Shown piece after piece: positions 35,899-44,719 of a DNA stretch of 64,000 nucleotides. This DNA is from Rothia sp. (in: high G+C Gram-positive bacteria) (lineage in GTDB: Bacteria > Actinomycetota > Actinomycetes > Actinomycetales > Micrococcaceae): assembly GCF_030540545.1 (NCBI RefSeq), contig NZ_JAUNVZ010000006.1, positions 24,730 to 88,729 on the forward strand. The letters run 5' to 3'. The notes under the pieces were generated by a model. The model was given only the letters and a program-made list of their open reading frames with translations. It had not been told where the DNA came from and made no database searches. Position numbers and translations under genes: made by a program. Position 1 is the stretch's first letter, and every line of letters begins with the position of its first letter.

Positions 35899-38001
35899 GT
35901 GGCAACTTCCTCGTATACCGCCCGCAGCCTCTCCGTGCTCGAAGGCCTCGAAGCCGTCCGCAAGCGCCCCGGCATGTACATTGGCTCCACCGACTCGCGA
36001 GGCCTGATGCACTGCCTCTGGGAGATTATTGATAACTCCGTGGACGAGGCACTGGCGGGTTTCGGCCAGTCCATTAACATTATTCTCTACCGAGACGGCT
36101 CCGTAGAGGTCCAGGATGACGGCCGCGGTATTCCCACCGATATTGAGCCACGCACCGGTCTATCCGGCGTGGAGGTGGTCTTTACCAAGCTGCACGCGGG
36201 CGGTAAGTTCGGCGGCGGCTCTTACACCGCATCCGGCGGTCTGCACGGCGTGGGCGCCTCCGTGGTTAATGCTCTCTCCTCCCGTCTGGATGTTCAGGTG
36301 GACCGCGGATCTAAGACCTACCAGATGTCTTTCCGCCACGGCGTGCCGGGTGTTTTTGACTCCGGTCGCACCCCCAAGCCCGAGGATTCTTTCACCCCCG
36401 CGTCCGAAGATAATGCGGCGCTGCAGATTGTTGGCAAGGCTAAGCGCGGCGTGACCGGCACCCGCGTGCGCTATTGGGCAGATCCGCAGATTTTCACCCC
36501 GGATGCGCGCTTTAGCTACCAGGATTTGGCGGCGCGCGCTCGCCAGACTTCCTTCCTCATTCCGGGTTTGCGCATTGCTATTCGCGATGAGCGTCGTCTG
36601 CCCGGTACCCCCGGCGAATTTGGTACCTATGAAGAGGTTTTCCAGCACGATGGCGGCATTAGCGAATTCGTAGAATTTTTGGCGCACGATAGCGCCGTGA
36701 CCGATATTTGGCGTTTTAGCGGCCGCGGCTCCTTTACCGAGACCGTGCCCGTGCTGGGCGAAGACGGCCGCTCGGTGCTGCAGGATGTTGAGCGCGAGTG
36801 TGAGGTGGATGTCGCCCTGCGCTGGGGTATTGGCTATGAGACCACTCTGCGCTCCTTTGTGAATATTATTTCCACTCCCAAGGGCGGCACGCACGCTACC
36901 GGTTTTGAACAGGGTTTGCTCAAGACGATGCGTAAGCACCTGGCGGATAATGCCCGCAAGTTCAAGGTCGGCAATGACAAGATCGAAAAGGACGATGTGC
37001 TTGCCGGTCTGACCGCTGTGCTAACTGTGCGCCTGGCAGAACCCCAGTTCGAGGGTCAGACCAAGGAGATTCTGGGTACCCCTGCGGTGCGTCAGATTGT
37101 CTCTAAGGTGGTTGCCGATCAGCTTAAGGCTCGCCTGGAGGCTACCGCTCGCGTGGAAAAGGCGCAGGCAACTGCCCTGTGCGAGAAGGTTGTTTCCGAG
37201 ATGAAGACGCGTATTTCGGCGCGTGTTCATAAGGAAACCCAGCGCCGTAAGAACGCCCTGGAATCTTCCTCTATGCCCACCAAATTGGTGGATTGCCGCT
37301 CTACCGATGTTGCGCATTCTGAACTCTTTATTGTGGAGGGTGACTCGGCGCTGGGTACCGCGCGCCTGGCTCGTTCCTCGTCCTATCAGGCACTGCTGCC
37401 CATTCGCGGTAAGATTCTGAATACTCAGCGCGCCTCGGTGACCGATATGCTGGCTAATGCCGAGTGTGCGGCGCTGATTCAGGTCATTGGTGCCGGTTCG
37501 GGTCGTACCTTTGATTTGGAGGCGGCTCGCTACGGCAAAGTGATTATGATGACCGATGCCGATGTGGACGGTGCCCATATTCGCACCCTGCTGCTGACTC
37601 TCTTCTACCGCTATATGCGCCCGCTGATTGAGGACGGTCGCGTGTACGCTGCGGTTCCGCCCCTGCACCGCGTGGAGGTTATTAACCGCGGTAAGGCCAA
37701 TGAGATGGTGTATACCTACTCTGAGCGTGAGCTGCACGAGCTGCTGGATCAGCTGCAGGCCGATGGCAAGAGCTATAAGGAGCCGATTCAGCGTTATAAG
37801 GGTCTGGGTGAGATGGACGCCGATCAGTTGGCTGAGACCACCATGGATCCGCGCCACCGCATGCTGCGCCGTGTGCGTGTTGAGGATGCGGCTGCTGCGG
37901 AGCGTGTCTTTGAGCTGCTGATGGGTTCGCAGGTGGCTCCGCGTAAGGAGTTCATTATTGCCGGCGCTCATGACTTCGATCAGGAGAATATTGACGCTTA
38001 G
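35899..38001 (+). CDS. parE: DNA topoisomerase IV subunit B (ParE/GyrB family)
   Basis: The ATPase subunit of a type IIA topoisomerase that relaxes or decatenates DNA. The 700 residues include the GHKL ATP site (EIIDNSVDEAL, DDGRGIPTD, GLHGVGASVVNAL) and the TOPRIM domain (VEGDSALGTARLARSS, MMTDADVDGAHI). EGDSALG in place of gyrase EGDSAGG favours the ParE-like group. The presumed partner parC is encoded at 53428-55959. The GTG start has AAAGGA. Confidence 0.9.
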   Translation: MATSSYTARSLSVLEGLEAVRKRPGMYIGSTDSRGLMHCLWEIIDNSVDEALAGFGQSINIILYRDGSVEVQDDGRGIPTDIEPRTGLSGVEVVFTKLHAGGKFGGGSYTASGGLHGVGASVVNALSSRLDVQVDRGSKTYQMSFRHGVPGVFDSGRTPKPEDSFTPASEDNAALQIVGKAKRGVTGTRVRYWADPQIFTPDARFSYQDLAARARQTSFLIPGLRIAIRDERRLPGTPGEFGTYEEVFQHDGGISEFVEFLAHDSAVTDIWRFSGRGSFTETVPVLGEDGRSVLQDVERECEVDVALRWGIGYETTLRSFVNIISTPKGGTHATGFEQGLLKTMRKHLADNARKFKVGNDKIEKDDVLAGLTAVLTVRLAEPQFEGQTKEILGTPAVRQIVSKVVADQLKARLEATARVEKAQATALCEKVVSEMKTRISARVHKETQRRKNALESSSMPTKLVDCRSTDVAHSELFIVEGDSALGTARLARSSSYQALLPIRGKILNTQRASVTDMLANAECAALIQVIGAGSGRTFDLEAARYGKVIMMTDADVDGAHIRTLLLTLFYRYMRPLIEDGRVYAAVPPLHRVEVINRGKANEMVYTYSERELHELLDQLQADGKSYKEPIQRYKGLGEMDADQLAETTMDPRHRMLRRVRVEDAAAAERVFELLMGSQVAPRKEFIIAGAHDFDQENIDA

Positions 38002-38056
38002 CCGGAGTCGCCTAGTCACGGTTTACTCGGAGTTATAGTTTCATATGAGCACTCAC

Positions 38057-38105
38057 TAGGGTGTGGTACCTTCGATCCGACGGATTGTGACGGTACCACA
38101 CCCTA
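38057..38105 (+). terminator. Hairpin, probable parE terminator
   Basis: tagggtgtggtacc (38057-38070) pairs with ggtaccacaccta-type complement (38092-38105) in a 14-bp stem, with a smaller atccg/cggat stem in the loop. The following T content is modest. Confidence 0.7.
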
Positions 38106-38612
38106 AGTTTATGTGATAATTCTCATACCACTATCTGTGAGTGTATACTAAAAACGCTCTCTTTGGCGTTCTTGAGCCTGTCTGTGGCTCTAGATTTTTG
38201 GTGTGTGCACCCTCATAAGTTCTTCCAGTGCTCGCGCGGAATTCTGGGTGCTGTCAGTACAAAATTTTTGAAAGAACCGCGGAATAACGGGGGAGAATGC
38301 ATGGTTATACTCTCGGGATAGCGGAAATTTAGCGACACTATGTCACAATGACCCTATTTGACAGTGGCGGGGGATAACGTGGTATATACCTTTAGCCATC
38401 CGTCAAGCCCCCGTATTCTCGCGTGAAAATCGGTACAAACAATGCGGAATATAAACGCGATACGGTAGCAATAACAGGATTTAACCCCGCGCGTGTGACG
38501 CGTTCAGATGGTGCGACGAAGGCACGGCTGGCGCCCGGTGCGAGAGGTAAATCCGCCCGGTTGGGACATCAATAAAGATGCGCCCATTCACACACAATAG
38601 AAAAGGACCATC
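38106..38612. promoter_or_regulatory. Long cydA upstream region with candidate promoter and Rex-like site
   Basis: Half a kilobase without a gene. TTGACA (38358-38363) and TATATA (38383-38388), spaced by 19 bases, form a possible promoter. At 38494-38507 the sequence TGTGACGCGTTCAG resembles the Streptomyces Rex operator TGTGAACGCGTTCACA with one base missing and an imperfect end. A TGTCACAAT half-site lies near 38341. Redox control of cydAB by Rex is known in Streptomyces, so the match is plausible but unproven. Confidence 0.45.
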
Positions 38613-40187
38613 ATGGACCCGTTAGCAGTAGGGCGGTGGCAGTTTGGTATCACCACCGTCTACCACTTCTTTATGGTGCCCCTAACCCTGGGCCTGGGCA
38701 TGGTTGTAACCTTCTTGTACATTCGCTATCTGATGACCAAGAAGGACGAATACAAGCGCATGACCAAGTTCTGGGGCAAGCTGTACCTCATTAACTTCGC
38801 CATGGGTGTGGCAACCGGTCTGGTGCAGGAATTCCAGTTCGGTATGGCGTGGAGCGAATACTCCCGCTTCGTGGGTGACGTCTTCGGCGCACCCCTGGCA
38901 ATGGAAGGCATGTTCGCCTTCTTCGTTGAGTCCACCTTCCTGGGTCTGTGGATCTTCGGCTGGGATCGCCTCAAGCCCAAGGTTCACGCATTCTGCCTGT
39001 TCATGGCGGTGCTGGGCTCCTGGATTTCCGCGTTCTTCATTCTGGTGGCTAACTCCTGGATGCAGCACCCTGTCGGCGTGGAGATGGTCGACGGCCGTCC
39101 CCGCATGACCGATATTGGTGCCGTGATCTTCAACCCCACCGCATGGGTGACCTTCCCCCACGTGATCTTCGGCGCTATTCAGGTTGCCGGCGGTTTCCTG
39201 GTGGGTATCGCCTGGTACAAGCTCTACCGTCGCCGCAAGGACGGCATTGACTCCGTCAAGGACGGCAAGGTTGTTATTGGCGACGCCGGCATCGGCGCAC
39301 GCGATAAGACCGACTACTGGGTATGGTGGCGCAGCCTGCGCATTGGCGCAATCGTCGGCCTGATTGGCTTTGCCGGTGTGGGTGCTTCCGGTCACCTGCA
39401 GGCTCAGCTGATGATTCACGAGCAGCCCATGAAGATGGCAGCGGCAGAGGCGGTCTGCGAAGACACCACTGCATTCTCCGTTTTCACCTACATGTCGCCC
39501 ACCGCATCCAGCTGTGAGGATATCCACCCGGTTATTGAAATCCCCGGCGTGCTTTCCTTCCTGGGTCACGATAACTTCGACACTAAGGTTCCGGGTATTG
39601 AGACCCTCGAGCCCAAGTATGAAGAGGCATTTGGTTCCCACCTGCCCAATGATGAAATCCTGGGTGAGCGTGCCGGTCAGAAGATCAACTACGTTCCGCC
39701 GATTTTCATCTCTTATTGGGGTTTCCGCGCCATGATTGGCTTCGGCGGTATTGCCGCTCTGGCTCATCTGTACGTGCTCTGGTTTACCCGTAAGAAGGGT
39801 ACCGGTACCGTACCGGACTCCAAGCTGTGGAGCAACACCTTCATTGCACTGATTATGGCTCCCTTCTTCGGCAACGCTTTCGGCTGGATTTTCACCGAAA
39901 TGGGTCGTCAGCCCTTCGTGGTTGTACCCAACTGGGAAGGTGACCACGCGGTGAAGATGTTTACCGCTCAGGCAGTTTCCTCCGGTGTTGACGGTTACGA
40001 GATTCTCTTCTCCCTAATCACCCTGGGTCTGATCTACGGCATCCTGATGGTTGTCGAGGTTTACCTGCTCAAGAAGTACGTCAAGGTCGGCGTGGCAGCA
40101 GCTATGCCGGAACTGGTCGAATCCCCGCATGATGACGAGGATAAGAACACCGGTTCCAAGCGTGACGTGCTGGAGTTCGCCTACTAA
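38613..40187 (+). CDS. cydA: Cytochrome bd oxidase subunit I
   Basis: CydA carries the three hemes of the bd-type quinol oxidase, a high-affinity terminal oxidase in the cytoplasmic membrane. The 524 residues have about nine spans, the heme-ligand His in VYHFFMVPLTLGLGM, the GRQPF motif and a short Q-loop, usual for Gram-positives. The ATG has AAAAGGA upstream. cydB follows after 21 bases. A long regulatory region precedes it. Confidence 0.95.
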   Translation: MDPLAVGRWQFGITTVYHFFMVPLTLGLGMVVTFLYIRYLMTKKDEYKRMTKFWGKLYLINFAMGVATGLVQEFQFGMAWSEYSRFVGDVFGAPLAMEGMFAFFVESTFLGLWIFGWDRLKPKVHAFCLFMAVLGSWISAFFILVANSWMQHPVGVEMVDGRPRMTDIGAVIFNPTAWVTFPHVIFGAIQVAGGFLVGIAWYKLYRRRKDGIDSVKDGKVVIGDAGIGARDKTDYWVWWRSLRIGAIVGLIGFAGVGASGHLQAQLMIHEQPMKMAAAEAVCEDTTAFSVFTYMSPTASSCEDIHPVIEIPGVLSFLGHDNFDTKVPGIETLEPKYEEAFGSHLPNDEILGERAGQKINYVPPIFISYWGFRAMIGFGGIAALAHLYVLWFTRKKGTGTVPDSKLWSNTFIALIMAPFFGNAFGWIFTEMGRQPFVVVPNWEGDHAVKMFTAQAVSSGVDGYEILFSLITLGLIYGILMVVEVYLLKKYVKVGVAAAMPELVESPHDDEDKNTGSKRDVLEFAY

Positions 40188-40208
40188 GGCGGGGAAAGGA
40201 AATTAATC

Positions 40209-41303
40209 ATGAAGACGAGTTTCTCTTTCGATATTTTCGCAAACCAGCCGGCACTTCCCACCCTCTGGTTCCTGATTATCGGCGTGTTCTGGGTCGGCTA
40301 CCTGATCCTGGATACCTTCGATCTGGGTGTTGGTATGCTCATGAGCCGTTTCTTCGCCCGCAATGAGAAGGAACGCCGCCTGCTGCTGAACACCATCGGC
40401 CCCCTCTGGGACGGTAACGAAGTGTGGCTGGTGACCGGCGGTGCAGCGATCTTCGCAGCATTCCCGCTCTGGTACGCCTCCCTCTTCTCGGCACTGTACA
40501 TTCCTCTGACCCTGGCTCTGGTCGCACTGATTTTCCGTGTGGTCGCTATTGAGTACCGCGGTAAGAAGAATGACGAGCGTTGGATTAAGAACTGGAATAT
40601 TGCCATTGTTCTTTCCTCCCTCTTTATCGCTCTGCTGGTCGGTGCCCTGCTGGCTCTGACCACTACCGGTCTGCCGATCAACGCACACCAGGACCGCGTG
40701 GGTGGCCCCTTCGTCTGGGCAACCTTCCCCTATATTGCATTCGTGCTGCTGGGTGGTCTGGGTCTGGTTGGTTTCTCCCTGGCTCACGGTCTGGCGTTTA
40801 TTGCGCTGAAGACCGACGGTGAGGTTCGCGACCGCGCTCGCACCGCCTTCACCAAGTGGGTATTCGTGCTGGTTCTGCCCCTGGTTCTGTGGGTTCTGCA
40901 CATGGACTTCCACGGCGGTAATGGCTTCTCCTGGATCTTCACCGTGCTGGCTGTTATTGCCCTGGTCTGGGCATGGATTAGCGCTCGAGGCGGTCGCGAG
41001 GGCCGTGCTTTTAGCGGTATGGCTCTGTTCGTGGCGTTCGGTACTCTGGCTATTTTCATGGCTCTGTTCCCGAATGTTCTGCCCTCGACCATTGATCCGG
41101 CGTACAGCCTGACCATTTCGAATGCATCCGGTTCCGAGTACACCCTGGGTGTGATGACCTGGGTTGGTCTGGGCGGTCTGCCCTTCGTGCTGGCATACCA
41201 GACCTGGACCTTCTGGGTATTCCGCAAGCGTCTGCATGTGGATCACATCCCCGAAGCTCACGATGCCTACGAGCTGGCTGAGATGCCTAACCGTACCAAG
41301 TAG
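40209..41303 (+). CDS. cydB: Cytochrome bd oxidase subunit II
   Basis: CydB is the partner membrane subunit of CydA. The 364-residue protein has about eight spans and the family start WFLIIGVFWVGYLILDTFDLGVG (shown in part). In most actinobacteria cydDC follows directly; here an accessory island of about 8 kb intervenes. The last ~135 bases occur again, decayed, at 42354-42488. Confidence 0.95.
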   Translation: MKTSFSFDIFANQPALPTLWFLIIGVFWVGYLILDTFDLGVGMLMSRFFARNEKERRLLLNTIGPLWDGNEVWLVTGGAAIFAAFPLWYASLFSALYIPLTLALVALIFRVVAIEYRGKKNDERWIKNWNIAIVLSSLFIALLVGALLALTTTGLPINAHQDRVGGPFVWATFPYIAFVLLGGLGLVGFSLAHGLAFIALKTDGEVRDRARTAFTKWVFVLVLPLVLWVLHMDFHGGNGFSWIFTVLAVIALVWAWISARGGREGRAFSGMALFVAFGTLAIFMALFPNVLPSTIDPAYSLTISNASGSEYTLGVMTWVGLGGLPFVLAYQTWTFWVFRKRLHVDHIPEAHDAYELAEMPNRTK

Positions 41304-41333
41304 TGCGTAGCTAGGTTCGTATTGCTGAATATG

Positions 41334-41376
41334 CAGCGGTGCCCCGGCAAGGTTATACCTTGCCGGGGCACCGCTG
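41334..41376 (+). terminator. Terminator after cydB
   Basis: A 20-bp perfect stem (cagcggtgccccggcaaggt and its complement) with a three-base loop begins 31 bases after the cydB stop. The tail is only mildly T-rich, but the stem is very stable. Confidence 0.85.
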
Positions 41377-41515
41377 TATTCACCAAAGATTTTTGATGTT
41401 TCGGATAATTTTCCTGCGTAACAGTGCTCTACGGTGCTAGGATTGGGCTAATACCTTAGGGGAACTGACCTAGGGAGCCTAAGGTGTGGATGCAATCGTG
41501 TAGGAGCTGAGCACC

Positions 41516-42346
41516 GTGAAGAAGAATATTTCATGTGTGGCTATTGCAGCATTGGTGCTGACCGGCTGCATGGCAAACCCTTATGCCAATATGGAGCGTG
41601 ATACCTCGGCTCACGCCATTTTGGATTATGAAAACAACCGGATTATTATGCCCCTGGATGCCTACTCTCCGTACTTTATGGAGCAGTATCAGGGTAAGGC
41701 TCTGGATATTTTGAATGAGCGCTGCTTTAAAGAAAAGTCCGGTATCGAAGTACATGGAGCTACACGAGGCGCCTCGATTATGGGGCAGGGGCGTGAATAC
41801 GGTCTGTGGAATCCTGAATACACTGCGCGCTATGGTCTTCTGGATCGTGCAACCAATGGTGAAAAACCATCAGAGGAATATACCAAGGTGTACGAGAAGT
41901 ATATGCGGGAATGCTACGAGGGGTATACCAAACCTGAAATAGAGAAGATTGGTAATACGCACCCGAATACATCAACCTATATGATGATTCATAATCAAGC
42001 AATTGGGGCTGCGGCTTCTCACAAGGATTGGAAAGAGGCGCGCGAGAAGTGGTTTACCTGTCTGCGTAGTAAAGGTTTGACCCCTCGAACCGATGAAGGC
42101 AGCTGGAGTGTTGTTGAGGAATCGGGGATGGACACATCTGGACCTCCTTCTGAGGAGGAAATCCGTATCGCCACGATTGAGGCTCAGTGCTCTAAAGATA
42201 CCGGTATGGCTCAGACCTTGGCTGACCTTGTAGCAAGTTATCAGGCTCCTTTGATTAAGAAGCATGAGGTGCAGCTTCAAAAGGAGCTGGATGAGTACAA
42301 AGCCAATAATGAGAAGTTCAAGAAGTTTGTGCTCGATAACCAATAG
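41516..42346 (+). CDS. Four-cysteine lipoprotein, paralog 1
   Basis: A 276-residue exported lipoprotein. The signal peptide ends in lipobox LTGC (lipid-bearing Cys18). Four further Cys at 70, 133, 182 and 225 are conserved in both paralogs and could form two disulfides. Shared segments are ILDYENNRIIMPLD, QGREYGLWNPEYT, AREKWFTCLRSKGLTP and IEAQCSKDTGMAQTLADL, then a charged C-terminal helix. The start is a GTG with AGGAG nine bases upstream. Function unknown; it may bind or neutralise the secreted proteins encoded alongside. GC is lower than in the flanking cyd genes. Confidence 0.85.
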   Translation: MKKNISCVAIAALVLTGCMANPYANMERDTSAHAILDYENNRIIMPLDAYSPYFMEQYQGKALDILNERCFKEKSGIEVHGATRGASIMGQGREYGLWNPEYTARYGLLDRATNGEKPSEEYTKVYEKYMRECYEGYTKPEIEKIGNTHPNTSTYMMIHNQAIGAAASHKDWKEAREKWFTCLRSKGLTPRTDEGSWSVVEESGMDTSGPPSEEEIRIATIEAQCSKDTGMAQTLADLVASYQAPLIKKHEVQLQKELDEYKANNEKFKKFVLDNQ

Positions 42347-42353
42347 TTGTGTG

Positions 42354-42488
42354 CTGGGCTGTCTGCCCTTCGTGCTGACATACCAGACCTGGACCTTCTG
42401 GGTGTTCCGCAAATGTTTGCATGTGGATCACATTCCTGAAGCTCACGATGCCTACGAGTTGGCTGAGATGCCTAACCGTACCCGTTAG
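42354..42488 (+). pseudogene. Duplicated 3' fragment of cydB
   Basis: This stretch repeats the last ~135 bases of cydB (41169-41303), including the stop codon, with about a dozen substitutions by my count. Translation in the matching frame gives PFVLTYQTWTFWVFRK and AYELAEMPNRTR, as at the CydB C terminus. It has no start or upstream domain. It begins only seven bases after the first lipoprotein's stop and ends before a terminator. Confidence 0.9.
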
Positions 42489-42522
42489 GGCTTGATGCTG
42501 GCAGTCTAGCCAAGGTTTGTAC

Positions 42523-42568
42523 ATCCCGGTGCCGTTTCCTCCTGGCGGGGTGGCACCGGGATTTTTGT
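42523..42568 (+). terminator. Terminator after lipoprotein 1 and the cydB fragment
   Basis: atcccggtgcc (42523-42533) pairs with ggcaccgggat (42552-42562) and is followed by TTTTTG. Confidence 0.93.
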
Positions 42569-42710
42569 GCCTGCTGATGCGATATGTCTGACTCTTATCC
42601 TAGGTTGTTAAATATGTCAAGTTTTGGAATCATATTTAAGTGCAATGTGTTGACGCGCCCGCTTGGCGGGGTATAGGGTTGGGATAACAATTTAATAAGG
42701 TTTATCTTGC

Positions 42711-42740
42711 TTGACAAGCATTGATTGACTTGTGTAAATA
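42711..42740 (+). promoter_or_regulatory. Promoter candidate for the first crystallin-like gene
   Basis: TTGACA (42711-42716) and TAAATA (42735-42740) are spaced by 18 bases; the -35 lies inside the small palindrome tgcttgacaagca (42708-42720), a possible operator. A second candidate, TTGACG (42650-42655) with TATAGG (42672-42677), lies upstream. Confidence 0.55.
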
Positions 42741-42836
42741 CTGGGTTGCGCATGCTGCTGTGGATACCTCGTGCTATCAGTAAATCGGGCACCTCTATTT
42801 CTTGGAGTGGTGGCGCATGAATGAAAGGTGAGGCTC

Positions 42837-43205
42837 ATGAAGTCTTACAAGAAGTTGGCTATTCCGGTAATTGCTGTGGCTTTGGCTGCTGGCATCTCCA
42901 CCCCGGGGCAGGCTATTCATACCTATAATCATGCTGGTTACTGGGGTGGTGGTTTCCAAACCAATGACAACATCCCTACTTTTGGGGAGTTCTGGTGGGC
43001 TCCTTGGTATAACCATAACGACCAGACAAGCTCCATCGATTCAGAGAATCAGAACTGGATGGTGTACCAGGATTCCTATTTTCGGGGTCAGGCGCTAGAC
43101 CTTAAAGGGCGTAATTTCTCGAATCTGGCGGGGTATCGTGAAGGTCTGCCGTGGTGGTGGGGTGGTGACTGGAATGACTCTATTTCCTCGGCTAAGCGGA
43201 TTTAA
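42837..43205 (+). CDS. Secreted beta-gamma-crystallin-like protein 1
   Basis: A 122-residue secreted protein. A Sec signal peptide ends near Ala26 (GQA). The mature part has two Greek-key-like repeats: an aromatic-Gly stretch YNHAGYWGGGF followed by NDQTSS (61-66), and MVYQDSYFRGQALDL followed by NDSISS (113-118). Both six-residue motifs fit the N/D-N/D-x-x-S/T-S calcium clamp of microbial beta-gamma-crystallins. No Cys in the mature part. The ATG at 42837 is chosen for GAAAGGTGAG upstream. Lipoprotein 2 follows 33 bases later. Family placement is by motif only; a peptidase-inhibitor-type relative is also possible. Confidence 0.75.
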   Translation: MKSYKKLAIPVIAVALAAGISTPGQAIHTYNHAGYWGGGFQTNDNIPTFGEFWWAPWYNHNDQTSSIDSENQNWMVYQDSYFRGQALDLKGRNFSNLAGYREGLPWWWGGDWNDSISSAKRI

Positions 43206-43238
43206 CGCATCGTCTAGTGTCCCATCGGGAGGGAGATT

Positions 43239-44072
43239 ATGCGGAAAACGGCTTTAAGGCTTCTGTTTGTAGTTTTTCTTGTGTCTTCTTGCGGTGTGAA
43301 TCCGTATTCAAACTACGAGAAAGATAACTCGGCTAGAGCGATTCTTGATTATGAGCATAATAGGATTATTAAACCGCTCGATAGTTATGATCCTCATAGT
43401 CTGGTGCCCTATGGTAGTCGAGCCTCTGACATCCTATATGGTCAGTGTATCCGGCAGAAAAGCGGCATGGATCTAAAAGTTCCACATGTTACCGGGTCGT
43501 TTTTCGGTCAGGGTCGCGAGTATGGTCTATGGAATCCAGAGTATACCTCTAGATACGGTCTATATGACCGATCGCAGGGGGTTGAGGGTAATAATGAAGA
43601 GTATTCATTGAACTACCAAAAGTATCGAGATGAATGTAAAACTGAGTATGTTGACCCTAAAATATCGGAATTGGGTGAGGTGTATGTTGATACTCCTGTC
43701 TATGATGATATAAAAAATCAATCATACGGTGCTGCAAGCCATGATTCTGGATGGGGAAAAGCTCGTGAAAAATGGTTTGATTGTTTACGTGCTAAAGGGC
43801 TAACGCCTATAGGCGGAGATACGTCCTGGGGAGTTGTAGAAGAATCATCTCTTCAGATGTCTAATGATGCCCCTAGTGAAGAGGAAATCCGTATCGCTAC
43901 CATTGAGGCTCAATGCTCCAAGGATACCGGTATGGCTCAGACCCTGGCTGATCTGGAGGCAAGCTATCAGGCTCCTCTGATTAAGAAGCATGAGGTGCAG
44001 TTGCAAGCTGAGTTTGAGCGTTACAAGGCTGAGAATGAAAAATTCAAGAAGTTCGTGCTCGACAACCAATAG
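43239..44072 (+). CDS. Four-cysteine lipoprotein, paralog 2
   Basis: A 277-residue lipoprotein with lipobox VSSC (Cys18) and conserved Cys at 70, 133, 182 and 226. It resembles paralog 1 along its whole length (ILDYEHNRIIKPLD, FGQGREYGLWNPEYTSRYGL) and more strongly at the C terminus. The nucleotide sequence is distinctly A/T-rich (many GAT, AAA, TAT codons). The ATG has GGAGGGA. It lies directly downstream of crystallin-like gene 1, forming a likely two-gene unit. After the stop, a few bases (tgtgtgctgg) match those after paralog 1. Confidence 0.83.
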   Translation: MRKTALRLLFVVFLVSSCGVNPYSNYEKDNSARAILDYEHNRIIKPLDSYDPHSLVPYGSRASDILYGQCIRQKSGMDLKVPHVTGSFFGQGREYGLWNPEYTSRYGLYDRSQGVEGNNEEYSLNYQKYRDECKTEYVDPKISELGEVYVDTPVYDDIKNQSYGAASHDSGWGKAREKWFDCLRAKGLTPIGGDTSWGVVEESSLQMSNDAPSEEEIRIATIEAQCSKDTGMAQTLADLEASYQAPLIKKHEVQLQAEFERYKAENEKFKKFVLDNQ

Positions 44073-44138
44073 CTGTGTGCTGGCTGGCTCGGTGGCTGAA
44101 AGATTCAATCTTTACTTAAAACTTTCTTGAAAAAGTAC

Positions 44139-44168
44139 TTGACTCTTCTCCTGAAGGGGGGGTATGGT
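44139..44168 (+). promoter_or_regulatory. Promoter candidate for the second crystallin-like gene
   Basis: TTGACT (44139-44144) and TATGGT (44163-44168) are spaced by 18 bases, about 100 bases before the start codon. The leader contains a G-rich run. Confidence 0.6.
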
Positions 44169-44271
44169 AGTGTTGTGAGACACGAAGGATGCACTATCCT
44201 AAGTGACTCACTGCTATGTATTGTGCTCACACCTCTGTTTGGAGGGTGAGAGTTTGAGAAAGGGGAATCCT

Positions 44272-44637
44272 GTGAAGATGCCGAAGATTGTAGCAGCTGG
44301 TATTCTCGCGTCCTCTCTGGTCTTGGCCTCTGGGACTGTCGGTAATGCTGGTGGCTTCTATGAGAATGCAGGCTATACCGGTGGCGGTTATGAGACTGAT
44401 AATGACCTTCCCAGCTTTGGGTACTGGTGGCAGCCTAAGTTCATCTCTCACAATGACATGACGAGTTCAATCCTGAGTCAGGGTCAGCATTGGATGGTCT
44501 ACGAAGATGCTGGCTATGGTGGCTATGCTATGGATGTAAATGGTCGTGATTTTTCGAATTTGTGGGGAAACTACGAAGGGCGCTGGTGGGGAGCTGGAGA
44601 TTGGAACGATAAAATCTCCTCTGCTCGCAGAATCTAA
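44272..44637 (+). CDS. Secreted beta-gamma-crystallin-like protein 2
   Basis: A 121-residue paralog of the 42837 product. The signal peptide ends near Ala26 (VGNA). The mature protein has FYENAGYTGGGYE with NDMTSS (61-66) and MVYEDAGYGGYAMDV with NDKISS (112-117), the same two-repeat plan with both candidate calcium sites kept. GRDFSNLWG and a Trp-rich loop before the last motif are shared with protein 1. The GTG at 44272 is preferred because AAAGGGG lies seven bases upstream; ATG 44278 is the alternative. Lipoprotein 3 follows. Confidence 0.75.
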   Translation: MKMPKIVAAGILASSLVLASGTVGNAGGFYENAGYTGGGYETDNDLPSFGYWWQPKFISHNDMTSSILSQGQHWMVYEDAGYGGYAMDVNGRDFSNLWGNYEGRWWGAGDWNDKISSARRI

Positions 44638-44719
44638 CTAGATAGGTACACCGTATTCAGTCTAAAAATCTGTATGCGGTGTATCTTCTGTTGATAACAT
44701 GTAGATAGGGTGTATAGAG

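Noticed and set aside
42264-42488. 75-codon open frame as a new gene
   Set aside because: Its second half is the duplicated cydB end and its first half is out-of-frame lipoprotein 1 sequence.
41334-42568. Insertion sequence or transposon responsible for the cydB duplication
   Set aside because: No transposase, terminal inverted repeats or target duplications were found; local recombination fits better.
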